NCBI RefSeq assembly: GCF_001758785.1
Contig: NZ_LROM01000062.1
Location: 17,294-81,293 of the forward strand
Length of the DNA stretch: 64,000 nt
Reading direction: 5' to 3'
Source of the DNA: Duganella phyllosphaerae
GTDB taxonomy: Bacteria > Pseudomonadota > Gammaproteobacteria > Burkholderiales > Burkholderiaceae_D
The position numbers were made by a program, and so were the translations under genes. Below, piece by piece: positions 54,020 through 62,177 of the stretch. Every line of letters begins with the position of its first letter. The first letter of the stretch is position 1. The notes under the pieces are model-generated. The model saw nothing but the letters and a program-made list of their open reading frames with translations. It did no database searches and was not told where the DNA came from.

Positions 54020-54035
54020 GGCGGCGCCCCGTGCC

Positions 54036-54188
54036 TTACAGGCGACCGGTCAGCAGCATGATCAGCAGGATCACGACCAGCAGGCCGGTGATGCCGCTGG
54101 GCGCATACCCCCAGCTGCGGCTGTGCGGCCAGGTAGGCAAGGCGCCCACCAGTAACAGGACCAGGATGATCAGAATGATGGTGCCCAT
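54036..54188 (-). CDS. DUF3309 family small membrane protein
   Basis: This 50-residue protein was found by translating the minus strand between two genes; it is short enough to be missed. It starts MGTIILIILVLLLVGALPTW, has PHSRSWGYAPSG, then LLVVILLIMLLTGRL. The pattern of helix, GALPTWPHSRSWGY-type loop and second helix is the DUF3309 signature. The ATG at 54188 follows GGGGAATTCC. The protein is of unknown function and often found beside stress genes. Confidence 0.82.
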   Translation of the reverse strand: MGTIILIILVLLLVGALPTWPHSRSWGYAPSGITGLLVVILLIMLLTGRL

Positions 54189-54262
54189 GGAATTCCCCTT
54201 ATTTTATGAATGTATGAATGACGGGTGAAGCGCGATTTTGAAGCTCGAATCAATATCGGGAA

Positions 54263-54715
54263 TTAATAACGGTACAGGCGGCCGTCGATCAGGCGTACGC
54301 GGTTGCCCACGCGCAGGTCGTACACGCTGTCCTGGTTCACCAGGCGGTAGTCGCCATTGTCCATGCGCACGCTGATCTGGTATTCGTCGCGCGGTGCGTT
54401 GCGGTTGTTCTCGACATTGTTGCCCACGACGCCGCCAGCAACGGCGCCGGCCACGGTGGCTGCCGCACGGCCATTGCCCGAACCGACCTGGTTGCCCAGC
54501 AGGGCGCCAACCAGGCCGCCAGCGACGGCGCCAACGCCGTTGCTCTTGCCTTGCACGGTCTTGACCTGGATCGATTCGATGGTGCCGTAGCTGGCCGCTT
54601 CATTCTGGTAGCCGGTCTGCTGGCCGTAGCCCGGATTCTGGTTGCTGGTGGCGCAGCCGCTCAGTACGGCGGTGGCGGCAAGTACGACAGCGGCAAGGGT
54701 GCGTTGGGAATTCAT
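54263..54715 (-). CDS. Glycine-zipper 2TM lipoprotein, SlyB/PcpY-like
   Basis: This 150-residue protein has a lipoprotein signal ending VLSGCAT at about residues 18-24. The glycine-zipper segment GVGAVAGGLVGALLGNQVGSGNGRAAATVAGAVAGGVVGNNVEN spans about residues 61-105. It ends with EYQISVRMDNGDYRLV and VRLIDGRLYRY. SlyB-type proteins stabilise the outer membrane under stress. It resembles the 46316 gene in the zipper and C-terminus, so the two are likely paralogues. A GGAGG-type site (AGGAGGACAAC) precedes the ATG. Confidence 0.8.
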   Translation of the reverse strand: MNSQRTLAAVVLAATAVLSGCATSNQNPGYGQQTGYQNEAASYGTIESIQVKTVQGKSNGVGAVAGGLVGALLGNQVGSGNGRAAATVAGAVAGGVVGNNVENNRNAPRDEYQISVRMDNGDYRLVNQDSVYDLRVGNRVRLIDGRLYRY

Positions 54716-54966
54716 GTTGTCCTCCTGAAAGTAATGAGTCCAGAATAATCAACCCAACGCTGGCGGTCTGTGCGCTTCCGCACCAAGGAATTACCCGAAA
54801 TAAATGTGGTGACTTTGCCAAAATCCAGCGTGTGTACGATACCGTACAGAGTACTTGCCATGAAGCGCGTAAAACGTCTCCATCGGCAGCAGCGACGACC
54901 TGACCAAAAGTAACGGCGCCGCTCGGCTGACAAACTGATTCGATCAAAACACCAAGGAGAACCACC

Positions 54967-55278
54967 ATGAAAATCGCCCACAAAATCGCTACTGCACTGT
55001 TCACCGTTTCGCTGCTGGCTACTGCTGGTTGCGCTTCGACCGCGACCAAAGAAGGCACCGGCGAGTTCGTCGATGATTCCGTAATCACCACCAAGGTCAA
55101 AGCGGCGATCTTCAATGAGCCTACCCTGAAAACCACCGAAATCAACGTGGAAACCTTCAAGGGCACCGTGCAGCTGAGCGGCTTCGTGGCACAGCCTGCC
55201 GACATCGGCAAAGCTGGCGAAGTGGCGCGCGGCGTCAAAGGCGTTTCGTCCGTCAAGAACGACATCCGCGTGAAGTAA
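54967..55278 (+). CDS. BON domain lipoprotein
   Basis: This 103-residue protein has a lipoprotein signal ending TAGCAS at about residues 19-24. The rest is one BON domain: DDSVITTKVKAAIFNEPTLKTTEINVETFKGTVQLSGFV and GVKGVSSVKNDIRVK. BON lipoproteins such as OsmY/DolP relatives bind phospholipid and respond to osmotic stress. AAGGAG precedes the ATG. It is divergent from the SlyB-like lipoprotein gene across 251 bp, which probably carry both promoters. Confidence 0.83.
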   Translation: MKIAHKIATALFTVSLLATAGCASTATKEGTGEFVDDSVITTKVKAAIFNEPTLKTTEINVETFKGTVQLSGFVAQPADIGKAGEVARGVKGVSSVKNDIRVK

Positions 55279-55375
55279 TTCCGCTGGATTTCGCTGGTTC
55301 GCCCTCGCAGCAGGGCGAACGCGATCGGCGCGGCATGCTTCGGTGTGTCGCGCCGTAATTACATTGTGAGTCATC

Positions 55376-56569
55376 ATGAGCCAGCAGCCCGCAGATATTC
55401 CTCCCGCCGCACCCGCCGCGCCCGCCACACTGACAGCGAGCCCGGTCACCAGTACCGAAGCCGAACCCGGCGTCCTCCAGCGTTTCCCCATTCATGTCAA
55501 TGCCCGCGGTGTCGCGCTGGGCATCATCGCCACGGTCGCCTTTGTCTGGGCCTTGCAGTGGTCGCGTAATTTCCTGGTCCCGCTCCTGCTGGGCATCCTG
55601 ATCAGTTATACCTTGAGTCCCCTGATGGGCTGGATGACGCGCCGGCGCGTGCCGCGCGCGATTGCTGCCACCTTGATCACGGCTGCTATCGTCGCTGGCT
55701 CGGCCATGGTGGTGGACAAGCTGCACGGCGAGTTCGAAGCCATCGTGGAAGAATTGCCCAGCGCTGGCCACAAGCTGTCGAAGATAGTGGAAGAGCGCCT
55801 GCATGGCAGCTCTAGCGCCTTGCAGCGCATCCAGGCAGTAGCCACCGAGCTGCAGCAGGCCACCGCCGGCGCCCAGGAACGGCGCGCAGCGCGCAAGGCG
55901 ATCCCGGCGACATCGCCCGAGTTTCCCCTGATGAACTGGGTGTGGGCCGGTTCGATGGGCCTGATGGGTTTTCTCAGCCAGGCCACCATGGTGATCTTCC
56001 TGGTGTTTTTCCTGCTGCTGTCGGGCGACACCTTCAAGCGCAAGCTGGTCAAGCTCACCGGGCCGTCGCTGTCGAAGAAAAAGATCACGGTGCATATCCT
56101 AGAAGACATCAACACCTCGATCCAGAAGTACATGCTGATGCTGTTGGTCACCAACGGCATGCTGGCGGTGATGATGTGGATTGCGCTGCGCTGGATTGGC
56201 CTGGAAAACGCCGGCGCCTGGGCCATCGTGGCCGGCTTGTTGCACCTGATGCCGTATTTCGGACCCTTGCTGATCATGCTGGCCACCGGCCTGGTGGCGT
56301 TGCTGCAATTCGAATCGATCCAGATGAGCGTGCTGGTGATGGGCACGTCGCTGGCGATCGCGACCTTGGTCGGCACCATCATCACCACCTGGATGACAGG
56401 CCGCTTCGCCCGCATGAACGCCGCTGCCGTGTTCGTCAGTCTGCTGTTCTGGGGCTGGTTGTGGGGCGTATGGGGCTTGCTGCTGGGCGTACCGGTGATC
56501 GTGATCGTCAAGGTCGTGGCCGAGCGGGTGGAGGGAATGGAAGTGGTGGCGGAGTTACTCGGGGAGTAA
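55376..56569 (+). CDS. AI-2E family permease
   Basis: This 397-residue membrane protein has about eight helices, with the family features LIVPLLLGILISYTLSPLMGWMTRRRVPRAIA-like start, EDINTSIQKYMLMLLVTNGMLAVMMWIALRWIG, NLMPYFGP-type motif as HLMPYFGPLLIMLATGLVAL, and the end WLWGVWGLLLGVPVIVIVK. The family includes YdiK, YhhT and TqsA; many members are not shown to transport AI-2. It is 97 bp after the BON gene and convergent with a YihY gene 13 bp away. Confidence 0.84.
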   Translation: MSQQPADIPPAAPAAPATLTASPVTSTEAEPGVLQRFPIHVNARGVALGIIATVAFVWALQWSRNFLVPLLLGILISYTLSPLMGWMTRRRVPRAIAATLITAAIVAGSAMVVDKLHGEFEAIVEELPSAGHKLSKIVEERLHGSSSALQRIQAVATELQQATAGAQERRAARKAIPATSPEFPLMNWVWAGSMGLMGFLSQATMVIFLVFFLLLSGDTFKRKLVKLTGPSLSKKKITVHILEDINTSIQKYMLMLLVTNGMLAVMMWIALRWIGLENAGAWAIVAGLLHLMPYFGPLLIMLATGLVALLQFESIQMSVLVMGTSLAIATLVGTIITTWMTGRFARMNAAAVFVSLLFWGWLWGVWGLLLGVPVIVIVKVVAERVEGMEVVAELLGE

Positions 56570-56582
56570 CCCCGCCACCCGG

Positions 56583-57485
56583 TCAGAGCGTGGGGTCGGA
56601 CCCGGTACCGGGGCCGACCCCGGTTTGCACTGCGGGTTGCGAGCGCAAACTGCCGAGCTGCAGCGCATATTGCCGGGCAAATTCCGCGCCCAGGAAAAAG
56701 ATCTGCGCCGAGTAGTACACCCACAGCAGCAGCGCGATCACCGAGCCGGCCGCGCCATAGCTGCTGGCCACGCCGCTATTGCCGATATACGCGCCGATGG
56801 CAAATTTGCCCAGCGTGAACAGGGCGGCAGTGCCCAGCGCGCCGATGCTCACATCCTGCCACGACAATTTCACCCGTGGCAGCATCTTGAAGATCACCCC
56901 GAACAGCGCGGCAATCACCAGGAAGCTGATGGCGTAATTGATGCCGGTGAGCGCCTCGCCGGCATCGACCCAGATCCGGTCCCAGTATTTCTGGATGATC
57001 GTCAACACCGCGCTGACCACCAGCGACACCATCAGCAGGAATGCCAGCACCAGCACCATGCCGAACGACAGCAAGCGGGTACGGACCACGTCCCACGCGG
57101 TGCTGGTGGTGACAGGCGGCACTTGCCAGATCACGTCCAGGCTGGATTTGAGTTCGGCAAACACGGTGGTGGCGCCAAAGATCAGCAGCAGGAAGGCGAT
57201 GATGGTGGCCAGCTGGCCTTCTTCCTTGTTCTTGGCGCCGGCCAGCACCAGCTGAATCGCTTCCGCACCTTGCTGGCCGACCAGGCCGTTGAGCTGGGCA
57301 AAGAGTTCGCCTTGCGCCGCCTGCGGTCCGTAAAACCAGCCGGCAATGGCCAGCACCAGCACCAGGATTGGCGCCATCGAAAACAGGGTGTAGAACGCCA
57401 GCGCCGCGCCCATGCTGCCGGCACGGTGCGAAAACCATTCGGAGACGGTGCATTTCAGCACCGAAAAGATATCTCTTTTTCTCAT
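56583..57485 (-). CDS. YihY/UPF0761 (BrkB-like) membrane protein
   Basis: This 300-residue protein has about six helices. It has the conserved start AFYTLFSMAPILVLVLAIAGWFYG and the core GATTVFAELKSSLDVIWQVPP, then LPRVKLSWQDVSIGALGTAALFTLGKFAIGAYIG and SSYGAAGSVIALLLWVYYSAQIFFLGAEF. The family is of uncertain function. The last 14 residues (TGVGPGTGSDPTL) derive from the palindromic element at 56592-56621, so the reading frame ends in a repeat. A YihY protein without it would end near ARQYALQLGSLR. Confidence 0.84.
   Translation of the reverse strand: MRKRDIFSVLKCTVSEWFSHRAGSMGAALAFYTLFSMAPILVLVLAIAGWFYGPQAAQGELFAQLNGLVGQQGAEAIQLVLAGAKNKEEGQLATIIAFLLLIFGATTVFAELKSSLDVIWQVPPVTTSTAWDVVRTRLLSFGMVLVLAFLLMVSLVVSAVLTIIQKYWDRIWVDAGEALTGINYAISFLVIAALFGVIFKMLPRVKLSWQDVSIGALGTAALFTLGKFAIGAYIGNSGVASSYGAAGSVIALLLWVYYSAQIFFLGAEFARQYALQLGSLRSQPAVQTGVGPGTGSDPTL
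56592..56621. repeat. Palindromic GGGGTCGGACCC element inside a coding end
   Basis: A 30-bp imperfect palindrome (GGGGTCGGACCC, four bases, then GGGGCCGACCCC) lies at the 3' end of the YihY-type gene and encodes its last residues. It is nearly identical to the element at 31942-31970. It could also act as a transcription hairpin between two convergent genes. Confidence 0.72.
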
Positions 57486-57489
57486 AGTT

Positions 57490-57524
57490 AAAAAAAAAAG
57501 CCCCGCAACCGAAGTTGCGGGGCT
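57490..57524 (-). terminator. Rho-independent terminator of ompA
   Basis: An 11-bp stem (AGCCCCGCAAC / GTTGCGGGGCT) with a short loop is followed on the minus strand by ten T. It is 12 bp after the OmpA stop codon and just before the YihY start, so it separates the two transcripts. Confidence 0.9.
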
Positions 57525-57536
57525 CTTCCGAGTGAC

Positions 57537-58574
57537 TTAGTTCACGCGACGTTCGATGGTGATTTGTTCCACCTCGACGCGACGGTTAGGCTCCAGGCAC
57601 TTGATCAGGTCAGCTTTGCGCTTGTTATCGCAGTTGACAACAGGGTTCGCTTCGCCACGGCCTTCGGCGGTCAGGCGGTTGGCTGCAACGCCTTTACCAA
57701 CCAGGTATTCCTTGACGGACACAGCACGACGTTCCGACAGTTTCAGGTTGTACTTTTCCGAACCCAGGCGGTCGGTGTAACCGGCGATGGTGACATCGTT
57801 GATGGTCGGGTTGTTGTTCAGCAGGGTAGCGATCTCGTCCAGCTTAGGCTGGTTCGGGTTCAGCTTGGCGCTGTCGAAACCGAACATTTCGGTCGCCGAC
57901 ATCGTCACTTTTTCCATGCGCACTGGCGGTGGTGGCGGTGGTGGCATTGGTGCTGGTGGCGGCGGTGGTGGTTCTGCCACGACTGGTGCCGGTGGTGGCG
58001 GTGGTGCTGGGCGCGGTGGCGCTGCGAAGGCGAAGTTCACGCCGACGGTCAGGTACAGGTTGTTGCTCTTGTCCGATGGGTACACGTCGTCACGCAGGAA
58101 GCCGTGCACGTTGCGGATGTCAGCCTGGAACGTGGTGCGTTCGTTCATGTCTGCCTGGAAACCCAGACCAGCGCTCAGGTACGGCGAGTTCTTGGAGATT
58201 TCGTTTTGACCGGCCAGGGCCAGCTTGTCGCGCTGTACACCGGCGCCGACCAGGATGAATGGACGGAACGACTTACGGGAGAACAGGTACAGGCCATCTA
58301 CGCCCAGGGTCTGTTGCTGGTAACGGTTGCCGTCGTCTTTCGAACGGGCGTAGGTGCCGCCCATTTGAACGTCCCAGTTTTCGTTGACTGCCTTACCGAA
58401 CTTCAGGCCACCGCCCGGGCCGCGGCGATCGACGCCGAAGTCGCTGTCAGGCTTGAAGCCGCTGACGCTAGGCTGGACATACCACGATGGGTTGATGACC
58501 GGCTCTTGAGCCATGACGGAGAACGACGCACACAGTGCTGCTGCGGCGAGGGCGATTTTCTTAGTTTTATTCAA
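57537..58574 (-). CDS. ompA: OmpA family outer-membrane protein
   Basis: This 345-residue protein has signal peptide ending SFSVMAQ (about residue 23). An eight-strand barrel (about residues 30-185) is followed by a Pro-rich hinge (APPPPPAPVVAEPPPPPPAP) and then a C-terminal OmpA domain: TMSATEMFGFDSAKLNPNQ, IAGYTDRLGSEKYNLKLSERRAVSV and NRRVEVEQITIE. The stretch VVNCDNKRKADLIKCL holds the Cys pair typical of beta-proteobacterial OmpA. It is a major structural protein tying the outer membrane to peptidoglycan. A strong terminator follows. Confidence 0.9.
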   Translation of the reverse strand: MNKTKKIALAAAALCASFSVMAQEPVINPSWYVQPSVSGFKPDSDFGVDRRGPGGGLKFGKAVNENWDVQMGGTYARSKDDGNRYQQQTLGVDGLYLFSRKSFRPFILVGAGVQRDKLALAGQNEISKNSPYLSAGLGFQADMNERTTFQADIRNVHGFLRDDVYPSDKSNNLYLTVGVNFAFAAPPRPAPPPPPAPVVAEPPPPPPAPMPPPPPPPVRMEKVTMSATEMFGFDSAKLNPNQPKLDEIATLLNNNPTINDVTIAGYTDRLGSEKYNLKLSERRAVSVKEYLVGKGVAANRLTAEGRGEANPVVNCDNKRKADLIKCLEPNRRVEVEQITIERRVN

Positions 58575-58963
58575 GGTAAGCTCCCGATTAATGAAGGATA
58601 TTTCGATGTTACGTGATCAGCTGTGTTTTGTTCACCGCTGCTAGGACCGAACTTTAAGCAAAATAGTCAGTTCGTTCAGTACGCTAGCGCACAAAAGATT
58701 GTGCTGTATCAAATTCGACACAGATTATGAATTTGATCGGGCAAACCATGCAACTTCCCGAAAAGGAGGGGGTCCTATCTACATTGTTCGGGTTTCGCCA
58801 CTAATGTTCGTTGCCGCACAGACCGGTGCGCTGCAAAAAGGCATTCTAGCGTCAGATGCAGAGACTGTAGCGTTCGATCCCAGTCGGATCCCAACCATAC
58901 AGGCACTGCGGCCAATATCCCGGCAAAACCAATCTCGGCAATTTGTTATTAAGGAGTGTACAC
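58575..58963. other. Divergent intergenic region
   Basis: This 389-bp spacer holds the ompA upstream region (TTAAGCAAAATAG near 58651) and the leader of the next gene. It contains short open frames but none with a good start site or family sense. The stretch around 58740-58790 is AT-rich with AAAAGGAGGGGG. Nothing else was recognised. Confidence 0.4.
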
Positions 58964-59575
58964 ATGCACGCACAACCCCAAACCCTGGTTCAGAATGAAA
59001 TGAAAGCGTCGCTCGACATGCAATCGACCACCAGCAAGCTGTTGGAGCGTCCGGTGCCACTGGACCGCAAACCCGGCCTGTCCATGGCCTCGATCGAGCG
59101 CGTGCGTTCCACTTCCGCCACCCTGCGTCGCATTGAAAACATGCAAAAGCTCATCGCCGAGCTGTCGATGCACGAAATGCTGGCCGACGAAATCGCCTGG
59201 TTCCTCAAGTTCTCGCCGTCCGGCGCCCGTAAATACATCCGCGACCTGCGCGAAGCCGGTGTCATCGAACTGGCCCGCTACGTCGAAGGCACCGCCACCT
59301 ACCTGGGCAAGGCGGTGTACCAGCTGACGCCGGACCCGGAACGCGTTGCCGCTTTCCTGGCCGCCATCGTCCAGCCGAAGCGCGAAGGCGCGCCACCGCG
59401 CAAGGAACGTCCAGGCCTGCGCGAGCAAGCCATGGCCGGCAGCGGCCGCCACTTCCACATCCTGGCCGACGATACCCACTACGCCATCCGCGTCAACCGT
59501 GGCCCAGTCATGCGTGACCCGCTGGTTGCTGCGCTGTTCGGCTCGGCGCCATCGCAGCAAAAAGCTGCCGAGTAA
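58964..59575 (+). CDS. Conserved hypothetical protein with winged-helix-like core
   Basis: This 203-residue protein has an N-terminal Ser/Thr-rich tail, then a predicted helix-turn-helix-like core: MHEMLADEIAWFLKFSPSGARKYIRDLREAGVIELARYVEG (about residues 70-110). That pattern of helices with a recognition-like segment is reminiscent of winged-helix regulators. The C-terminal part (AGSGRHFHILADDTHYAIRV) is beta-like. ATG 58964 is chosen for AAGGAG upstream. It stands alone, followed by a strong terminator. I do not know the family's function. Confidence 0.6.
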   Translation: MHAQPQTLVQNEMKASLDMQSTTSKLLERPVPLDRKPGLSMASIERVRSTSATLRRIENMQKLIAELSMHEMLADEIAWFLKFSPSGARKYIRDLREAGVIELARYVEGTATYLGKAVYQLTPDPERVAAFLAAIVQPKREGAPPRKERPGLREQAMAGSGRHFHILADDTHYAIRVNRGPVMRDPLVAALFGSAPSQQKAAE

Positions 59576-59591
59576 TTCGGCGGACACATCG

Positions 59592-59616
59592 AAAAGCCGG
59601 GCTTGCCCGGCTTTTT
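59592..59616 (+). terminator. Rho-independent terminator
   Basis: AAAGCCGGGC, a 2-nt loop and GCCCGGCTTTTT form a strong hairpin with a T-run on the plus strand, 16 bp after the preceding stop. A matching A-run on the left means it could also work for minus-strand transcripts. Confidence 0.88.
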
Positions 59617-59706
59617 GCATTTCGGAATGTTTGTATTGCCCGTGTATTGAAAGAGGGACAAGTGTCCTCACTTAAGCATCACTGAACTTTTACGGATGCG
59701 CTGTAC

Positions 59707-60588
59707 ATGGAAGCCCTGATCTGGATTGTCCTCACGCTGCTGGCCATCGCGCTCCCCCTCGCTTTTCCGCGCTGGCGCCTGCGCCGCGTGCTGGCCCGTC
59801 CGCTGCCCGCCGACGCGCTGGCGATATTGCAGCGAACCATACCCGTCTATCACCGCATGCCGCTCGAATTGCAGCAGCAATTGCAAAAGCTGGTCGTGCA
59901 ATTCCTGCATCAAAAAAAGTTTGTCGGCTGCGAAGGGTTGGAGATGACCGACGAAATCGCCGTCACTATCGCTGGCCAGGCCTGCATGTTGCTCCTCAAC
60001 CGCCACACCAAGGTGTATCCGGCCTTGCATACGGTGCTGGTCTATCCTTCCGAATTCGTCGCGCAACGGGCCGAAATCGGCCCCGGCGGCGTGGTCACGC
60101 CTGGTCGCCAGAGCATGCTGGGCGAATCATGGGACGATGGCCGCGTGGTGCTGTCATGGGACGACGTGCAGCGCGGCGCCGGCGACTGGACCGACGGCCA
60201 CAACGTGGTGCTGCACGAATTTGCCCACCAGCTCGACAGCGAGTCGGGCCGCGCCAACGGCGCCCCTTACCTCGGCAACCCGGCCAGCTACCGCGAGTGG
60301 TCGGAGATTTTACAACGCAATTTCGACAGCCTGCGCATGCGCGCCATGTACCGGCAAGAGACCGTGATGAACCCGTACGGCGCCACCAACCCGGCTGAAT
60401 TCTTTGCCGTTGCCACCGAAACCTTTTATGAAAAGCCGTACCAGATGGCCGAGCACCACGGCGAGCTGTTTGCCGAGTTCCTCAAGTATTACCGCGTCGA
60501 TCCGCGCCAGTGGATGACGCCGCCACCACCGCCACCACCGGTGCAGCTTAAACCGGGCGAGATCAGCTACAGCTTCAACCTGCACTAA
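59707..60588 (+). CDS. mtfA: MtfA-type zinc peptidase
   Basis: This 293-residue protein of the M90 (MtfA/YeeI) family has the zinc site HEFAHQLDSESG (His170, Glu171, His174) and the conserved start region RTIPVYHRMPLELQQQLQKLVVQFLHQKKFVGCEG. VMNPYGATNPAEFFAVATETFYEKP (about 220-244) is the family's second conserved block, which supplies a further metal-ligand acidic residue. A short N-terminal membrane helix (LIWIVLTLLAIALPLAF) is present, and Pro-rich residues near the end. MtfA in E. coli inactivates the regulator Mlc and has aminopeptidase activity. Confidence 0.85.
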   Translation: MEALIWIVLTLLAIALPLAFPRWRLRRVLARPLPADALAILQRTIPVYHRMPLELQQQLQKLVVQFLHQKKFVGCEGLEMTDEIAVTIAGQACMLLLNRHTKVYPALHTVLVYPSEFVAQRAEIGPGGVVTPGRQSMLGESWDDGRVVLSWDDVQRGAGDWTDGHNVVLHEFAHQLDSESGRANGAPYLGNPASYREWSEILQRNFDSLRMRAMYRQETVMNPYGATNPAEFFAVATETFYEKPYQMAEHHGELFAEFLKYYRVDPRQWMTPPPPPPPVQLKPGEISYSFNLH

Positions 60589-60690
60589 GCGCTGGTTCTC
60601 AAAACACGGTGCGGCTGCGCACCGACTCCTTGTGGTCGCGGGCGCATATTGCTGCCATGCCGCTTGCGGACCGACTACGGGGAGAACAGC

Positions 60691-61251
60691 ATGAGCCACA
60701 TCATCGCAGGACAATTCCAGATCCAGGACGAGATCGCCACGGCCCGCGCCGCCTTGCAAGCCGCGGGCTTTGCCGACGAGGATATCAGCGCGTTTTATGT
60801 CAATCCGCAGGGCCAGCACGATGTGCACGAGCTCGGTGGCGACCACGATAAATCGCCGGGCGCCAAGGAAAGCGACGAGGGGGTGGTGCAGGGCGGCGCC
60901 GGTGGCGCGGTGGCTGGCGCCGTTGCCGGCAGCGCGGCGATCCCGATCGCCGGTCCGCTCGGCCCGGTAGTCGGGGCGCTGGTGGGCGCCCATGTCGGTT
61001 CGCTGTTTTCGCTGTCGAAAATGAAGGATGCCGGCGAGCCGGAAGAGGGGCGCGACGGCCAGGAAAACATGATACCACCGCGTAAATCCGGCATGATGAT
61101 CGCTGTCGCGGTGGCCGACCAGGCCCGCGAGCAGCAGGCGCTGGACGTGTTGCGTGGCCTGGGCGCCAGCAATCTCGAACGCGCGGAGGGCACGATTGCC
61201 GCCGGCGACTGGCGCGATTTCGACCCCACCTCGCGCCCGGTACCGGTCTGA
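60691..61251 (+). CDS. Glycine-zipper stress-type protein
   Basis: This protein has about 186 residues. An N-terminal helical alpha/beta region (FQIQDEIATARAALQAAGFADEDISAFYVNPQGQHD) resembles general-stress or SHOCT-like membrane-linked proteins. A glycine-zipper segment follows at about residues 66-105 (GGAGGAVAGAVAGSAAIPIAGPLGPVVGALVGAHVGSLFSL). The C-terminus repeats an alpha/beta pattern (MMIAVAVADQAREQQALDVLRGLGA). ATG 60691 is preceded by GGGGAGAACAGC. Fourth glycine-zipper gene of the region. Confidence 0.62.
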   Translation: MSHIIAGQFQIQDEIATARAALQAAGFADEDISAFYVNPQGQHDVHELGGDHDKSPGAKESDEGVVQGGAGGAVAGAVAGSAAIPIAGPLGPVVGALVGAHVGSLFSLSKMKDAGEPEEGRDGQENMIPPRKSGMMIAVAVADQAREQQALDVLRGLGASNLERAEGTIAAGDWRDFDPTSRPVPV

Positions 61252-61355
61252 GGGGCCTGCTCGCCCTGTTGCTTATCTGACACTCGGGCCTCAGCAACCG
61301 CAGCTTTCCCGACATTCGTTGCTACAATCGGCAGACAAACCGGGGAGGTGCGGCG

Positions 61356-61709
61356 ATGACTCAGGCATGGGTAGTGCTCACCCGCCCGGACGGGCGCGAC
61401 TTGCAAGCGCCGTCCGAGGCGCAAATGGCCGATGCGCTGGCCGAAGTCTATAGCGGCAAAGCAGTCACTGCCGATGGCGAGCCTGGCAGCGCCGTGCTGC
61501 GTTTCGGTTATGACGACGGCCTGATGTATGAAATGGAAGTGTCTTGCGGTGGCGCCGTGCGGTTTGCCGAGTGGTCGGACCGCGATTGCGAGCTGGCGCT
61601 GGCCGATCCGCGCGTGATGACCGCGCTGTCGCAGGACGCTGCCCTGCAGCTATGGCGCTTGCTGGCCCAGCGGCAGGTCGCGCGCATCCGCAGCCAGCCG
61701 TGGCAGTGA
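61356..61709 (+). CDS. Small hypothetical protein
   Basis: This 117-residue soluble protein (AWVVLTRPDGRDLQAPSEAQMADALAEVY, then LRFGYDDGLMYEMEVSCGGAVRFAEWSDRDCELA) has no recognised domain. A GGGGAGG site lies 9 nt before the ATG. It looks like a small beta-alpha protein. It is convergent with the next gene, with 18 bp between stops. Confidence 0.55.
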   Translation: MTQAWVVLTRPDGRDLQAPSEAQMADALAEVYSGKAVTADGEPGSAVLRFGYDDGLMYEMEVSCGGAVRFAEWSDRDCELALADPRVMTALSQDAALQLWRLLAQRQVARIRSQPWQ

Positions 61710-61727
61710 CACTGGTGATGCCTGCCG

Positions 61728-62165
61728 TCACAGCGATTCGACCCGCGCCTTGAGCTTTTCATAGGGCGCCACCAGCTTTTCCGGCGCACCGCTGGCCACT
61801 GCCGCCGCCAGCGACAGCAACTCGCCGGTCAACGCAATCAAATCCTTGATCTTGTCGATCTTGCGTATCTTCTCCTGGGCCTGTGCGGCCAGGTTCAGCA
61901 ATTGCTGCTGCATGCCGCCAAGCCCGGCGGCGGCCAGGGTGGCTGCCTCCAGGTACAGGCCGTTGGCGCGCTGGCGCAGGATCACCTCGTTTTCGAACAG
62001 CGCTTGCGCGGCCGCCTGGCTGATGGCCGGCTGGTTGATCTCCGGCGCCGACTGGCGGATCGCTCGCATCAGGCGTGCATGGAGGGCGTCGGCGCTGGCG
62101 GACAGGCTGTCGGCCAGCGCTTCGAGGTCGAGCTGGGTACTGCTGCGTGGTGGCAGGTTCATCAT
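61728..62165 (-). CDS. Hypothetical helical protein
   Basis: This 145-residue protein is predicted to be almost all helix (LDLEALADSLSASADALHARLMRAIRQ, GMQQQLLNLAAQAQEKIRKIDKIKDLIALTGELLSLAAAVASG), with no signal peptide. It is probably a coiled-coil or bundle protein. It starts 12 bp after the end of the lipoprotein gene on the same strand, so the two form an operon. Its function is unknown. Confidence 0.55.
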   Translation of the reverse strand: MMNLPPRSSTQLDLEALADSLSASADALHARLMRAIRQSAPEINQPAISQAAAQALFENEVILRQRANGLYLEAATLAAAGLGGMQQQLLNLAAQAQEKIRKIDKIKDLIALTGELLSLAAAVASGAPEKLVAPYEKLKARVESL

Positions 62166-62177
62166 GGTTCTCCGGTG

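Noticed and set aside
58699..58998. 99-codon plus-strand frame in the ompA upstream region
   Set aside because: It overlaps the well-supported start of the next gene and lacks both a ribosome site and a recognisable motif.
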